DNA from: Zetaproteobacteria bacterium
Lineage (GTDB): Bacteria > Pseudomonadota > Zetaproteobacteria > Mariprofundales > Mariprofundaceae
DNA: 6,225 nucleotides
NCBI GenBank assembly: GCA_021545595.1
Contig: JAJRVG010000251.1
Location: 1 to 6,225, forward strand
Reading direction: 5' to 3'
Numbering within the stretch: position 1 is the first letter of the stretch; every line of letters starts with the position of its first letter. The notes under the pieces were generated by a model that searched no databases, had not been told where the DNA came from, and saw nothing but the letters and a program-made list of their open reading frames with translations. A program made the translations under genes and the position numbers. Positions 5,482-6,225 of the stretch are shown here, in pieces.

Positions 5482-5678
5482 AAAAGAAGACGTAACCTAG
5501 CTATGAATGGTTATGAATCAACGGGTTTAAGCATCCGCAAAATGCTTCCTGCCTTTTGCTTGTTGCGTATCAGAAAAAACGCGGTTTTCCTGATACTTAC
5601 TAAAGCCACCCGTCCATGGGTGGAAAGTATAGGTGGAAGCTCTGCCCTTGACTGTTTTATGCTTGATTCAGAAGGAGC
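5482..5678. other. trxB leader / mgtE-trxB intergenic region with inverted repeats
   Basis: No gene is seen. On the minus strand a weak promoter for trxB can be proposed: CAGTCA (5649-5654), 17 bp, TATACT (5626-5631). Three dyads follow or overlap it: CCACCC/GGGTGG (5606-5611, 5618-5623), the GTATCAG/CTGATAC hairpin (listed separately) and AAGCAT/ATGCTT (5529-5534, 5542-5547). A GCAAAA/TTTTGC pairing (5537-5542, 5554-5559) would compete with the last one. No clean intrinsic terminator for the mgtE-like gene is present, so partial read-through into trxB is possible. Confidence 0.35.
5567..5596 (-). repeat. Inverted repeat hairpin upstream of trxB
   Basis: GTATCAG (5567-5573) and CTGATAC (5590-5596) pair perfectly over 7 bp. 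After a small internal loop, AAAAC and GTTTT add 5 bp around a GCG loop. It could be a weak transcription stop for the upstream mgtE-like gene, or a leader structure. It lacks a T-run after the stem, so I do not call it a terminator. Confidence 0.4.
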
Positions 5679-6225
5679 CTAAAGAAGGAAAACTGTTGCC
5701 AGACCAAGAAATGAGAGGAAACCAATCACATCGGTTACCGTGGTCAAAATGGTGCCGGATGCCAGCGCCGGGTCGATGTTTATCCTCTGTAGCGTCAGAG
5801 GGATCAGAGCTCCGGAAAGACCTGCAGCAACCAGATTTATCATCATCGCCACAGCAATAACCATACCAAGTCTGGCCCCCAGCGCAGGGAACCAGAATGA
5901 AGCAACAACCCCCATCACAATGGCAAAGCTCAGGCCTGTGACTACCGCGACCGAGACCTCTTTAAAGAGCGCTCTCTTACCGGTCTCAAACGTTACACGG
6001 CCCAGTGCAATGCCACGCACAATAACGGTGAGTGTCTGCGTTCCTGCAATACCGCCCATACTGGCAACAATCGGCATCAGGATGGCCAGTGCCACAATCT
6101 GTGCGATGGTTGCTTCAAACTGGGAGATCACAACAGATGCCAGGATGGCTGTGCAGAGATTAACCATAAGCCAGACGCCACGACGCCACGCCGTGATACC
6201 GACGGGCTCGGAGAGATCATCCTGA
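5679..6225 (-). CDS. mgtE: MgtE-family Mg2+ transporter, C-terminal membrane domain (5' cut by window)
   Basis: MgtE is a homodimeric inner-membrane Mg2+ channel/transporter gated by cytosolic N and CBS domains. Only the last 181 residues are here, reading through the window edge without an in-frame stop. They carry five hydrophobic segments, at about 16-35, 42-75, 89-112, 120-143 and 158-181, the count expected for the family's membrane domain. The segment-2 motif LMPIVASMGGIAGTQTLT (49-66) is the MgtE hallmark. The last segment has TTVTDVIGFLSFLGLAT (161-177), whose Asp165 should be the conserved pore aspartate (Asp432 in the Thermus protein). The stop TAG is at 5681-5679. A Met at 6167 is internal, since the frame and family similarity continue upstream of it; the N and CBS domains must lie beyond 6225. 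Confidence 0.9.
   Translation of the reverse strand, partial: QDDLSEPVGITAWRRGVWLMVNLCTAILASVVISQFEATIAQIVALAILMPIVASMGGIAGTQTLTVIVRGIALGRVTFETGKRALFKEVSVAVVTGLSFAIVMGVVASFWFPALGARLGMVIAVAMMINLVAAGLSGALIPLTLQRINIDPALASGTILTTVTDVIGFLSFLGLATVFLL

Noticed and set aside
5679..6167. A short stand-alone 162-aa protein starting at the Met at 6167
   Set aside because: The frame continues upstream with family-like sequence (EPVGITAWRRGVWL), so this is an internal Met of a gene cut by the window.
5740..6225. Open frame on the plus strand opposite the mgtE-like gene
   Set aside because: Its composition (rich in A, T, I, P, S and R) is what antisense of a hydrophobic membrane protein gives. The minus strand holds clear MgtE motifs.

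Overview
The window is bacterial chromosome: the protein-coding backbone is roughly half G+C, with well-formed Shine-Dalgarno sites and ordinary housekeeping genes. The proteins look proteobacterial. I cannot name the genus; a gamma- or zetaproteobacterium is a guess from overall protein flavour only.

Layout, left to right. (1) 1-283, minus strand: the N-terminus of a membrane sensor with a CHASE2 domain, starting at TTG, with an extended -10 promoter embedded in a perfect inverted repeat. (2) 457-532: tRNA-Asn(GTT), with its own promoter and a strong intrinsic terminator. (3) 661-2046: class II fumarase fumC, with a good sigma70-type promoter. (4) 2142-3275: carA, the glutamine amidotransferase subunit of carbamoyl phosphate synthetase, with no carB after it. 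(5) 3311-4250, minus strand: a 940-bp AT-rich insertion with the hallmarks of an integron gene cassette. It has one ORF of unknown function, a 66-bp attC directly after the ORF's stop, and a 5' end whose GTTAGAG core is exactly complementary to the attC R'' box CTCTAAC. (6) 4251-4533: the sequence upstream of the cassette, with the trxB terminator, a promoter facing the cassette, a 27-codon leader ORF ending exactly at the cassette junction, and an attI-like pair of inverted core sites. (7) 4534-5469, minus strand: thioredoxin reductase trxB. (8) 5679-6225, minus strand: the C-terminal membrane domain of an MgtE-type Mg2+ transporter, cut by the window edge.

The housekeeping genes do not form one pathway: fumarase (TCA cycle), CarA (arginine and pyrimidine precursors), TrxB (thiol redox) and MgtE (Mg2+ uptake) are simply neighbours. 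The notable part is the lone cassette in the carA-trxB intergenic space, with no integrase gene in view. Promoter, leader ORF, attI-like core, cassette gene lacking a clear ribosome site, and attC lie in the same order as in a class 1 integron (Pc, ORF-11, attI1, first cassette). The cassette encodes a predicted single-pass membrane-anchored protein of 286 aa that I do not recognise.
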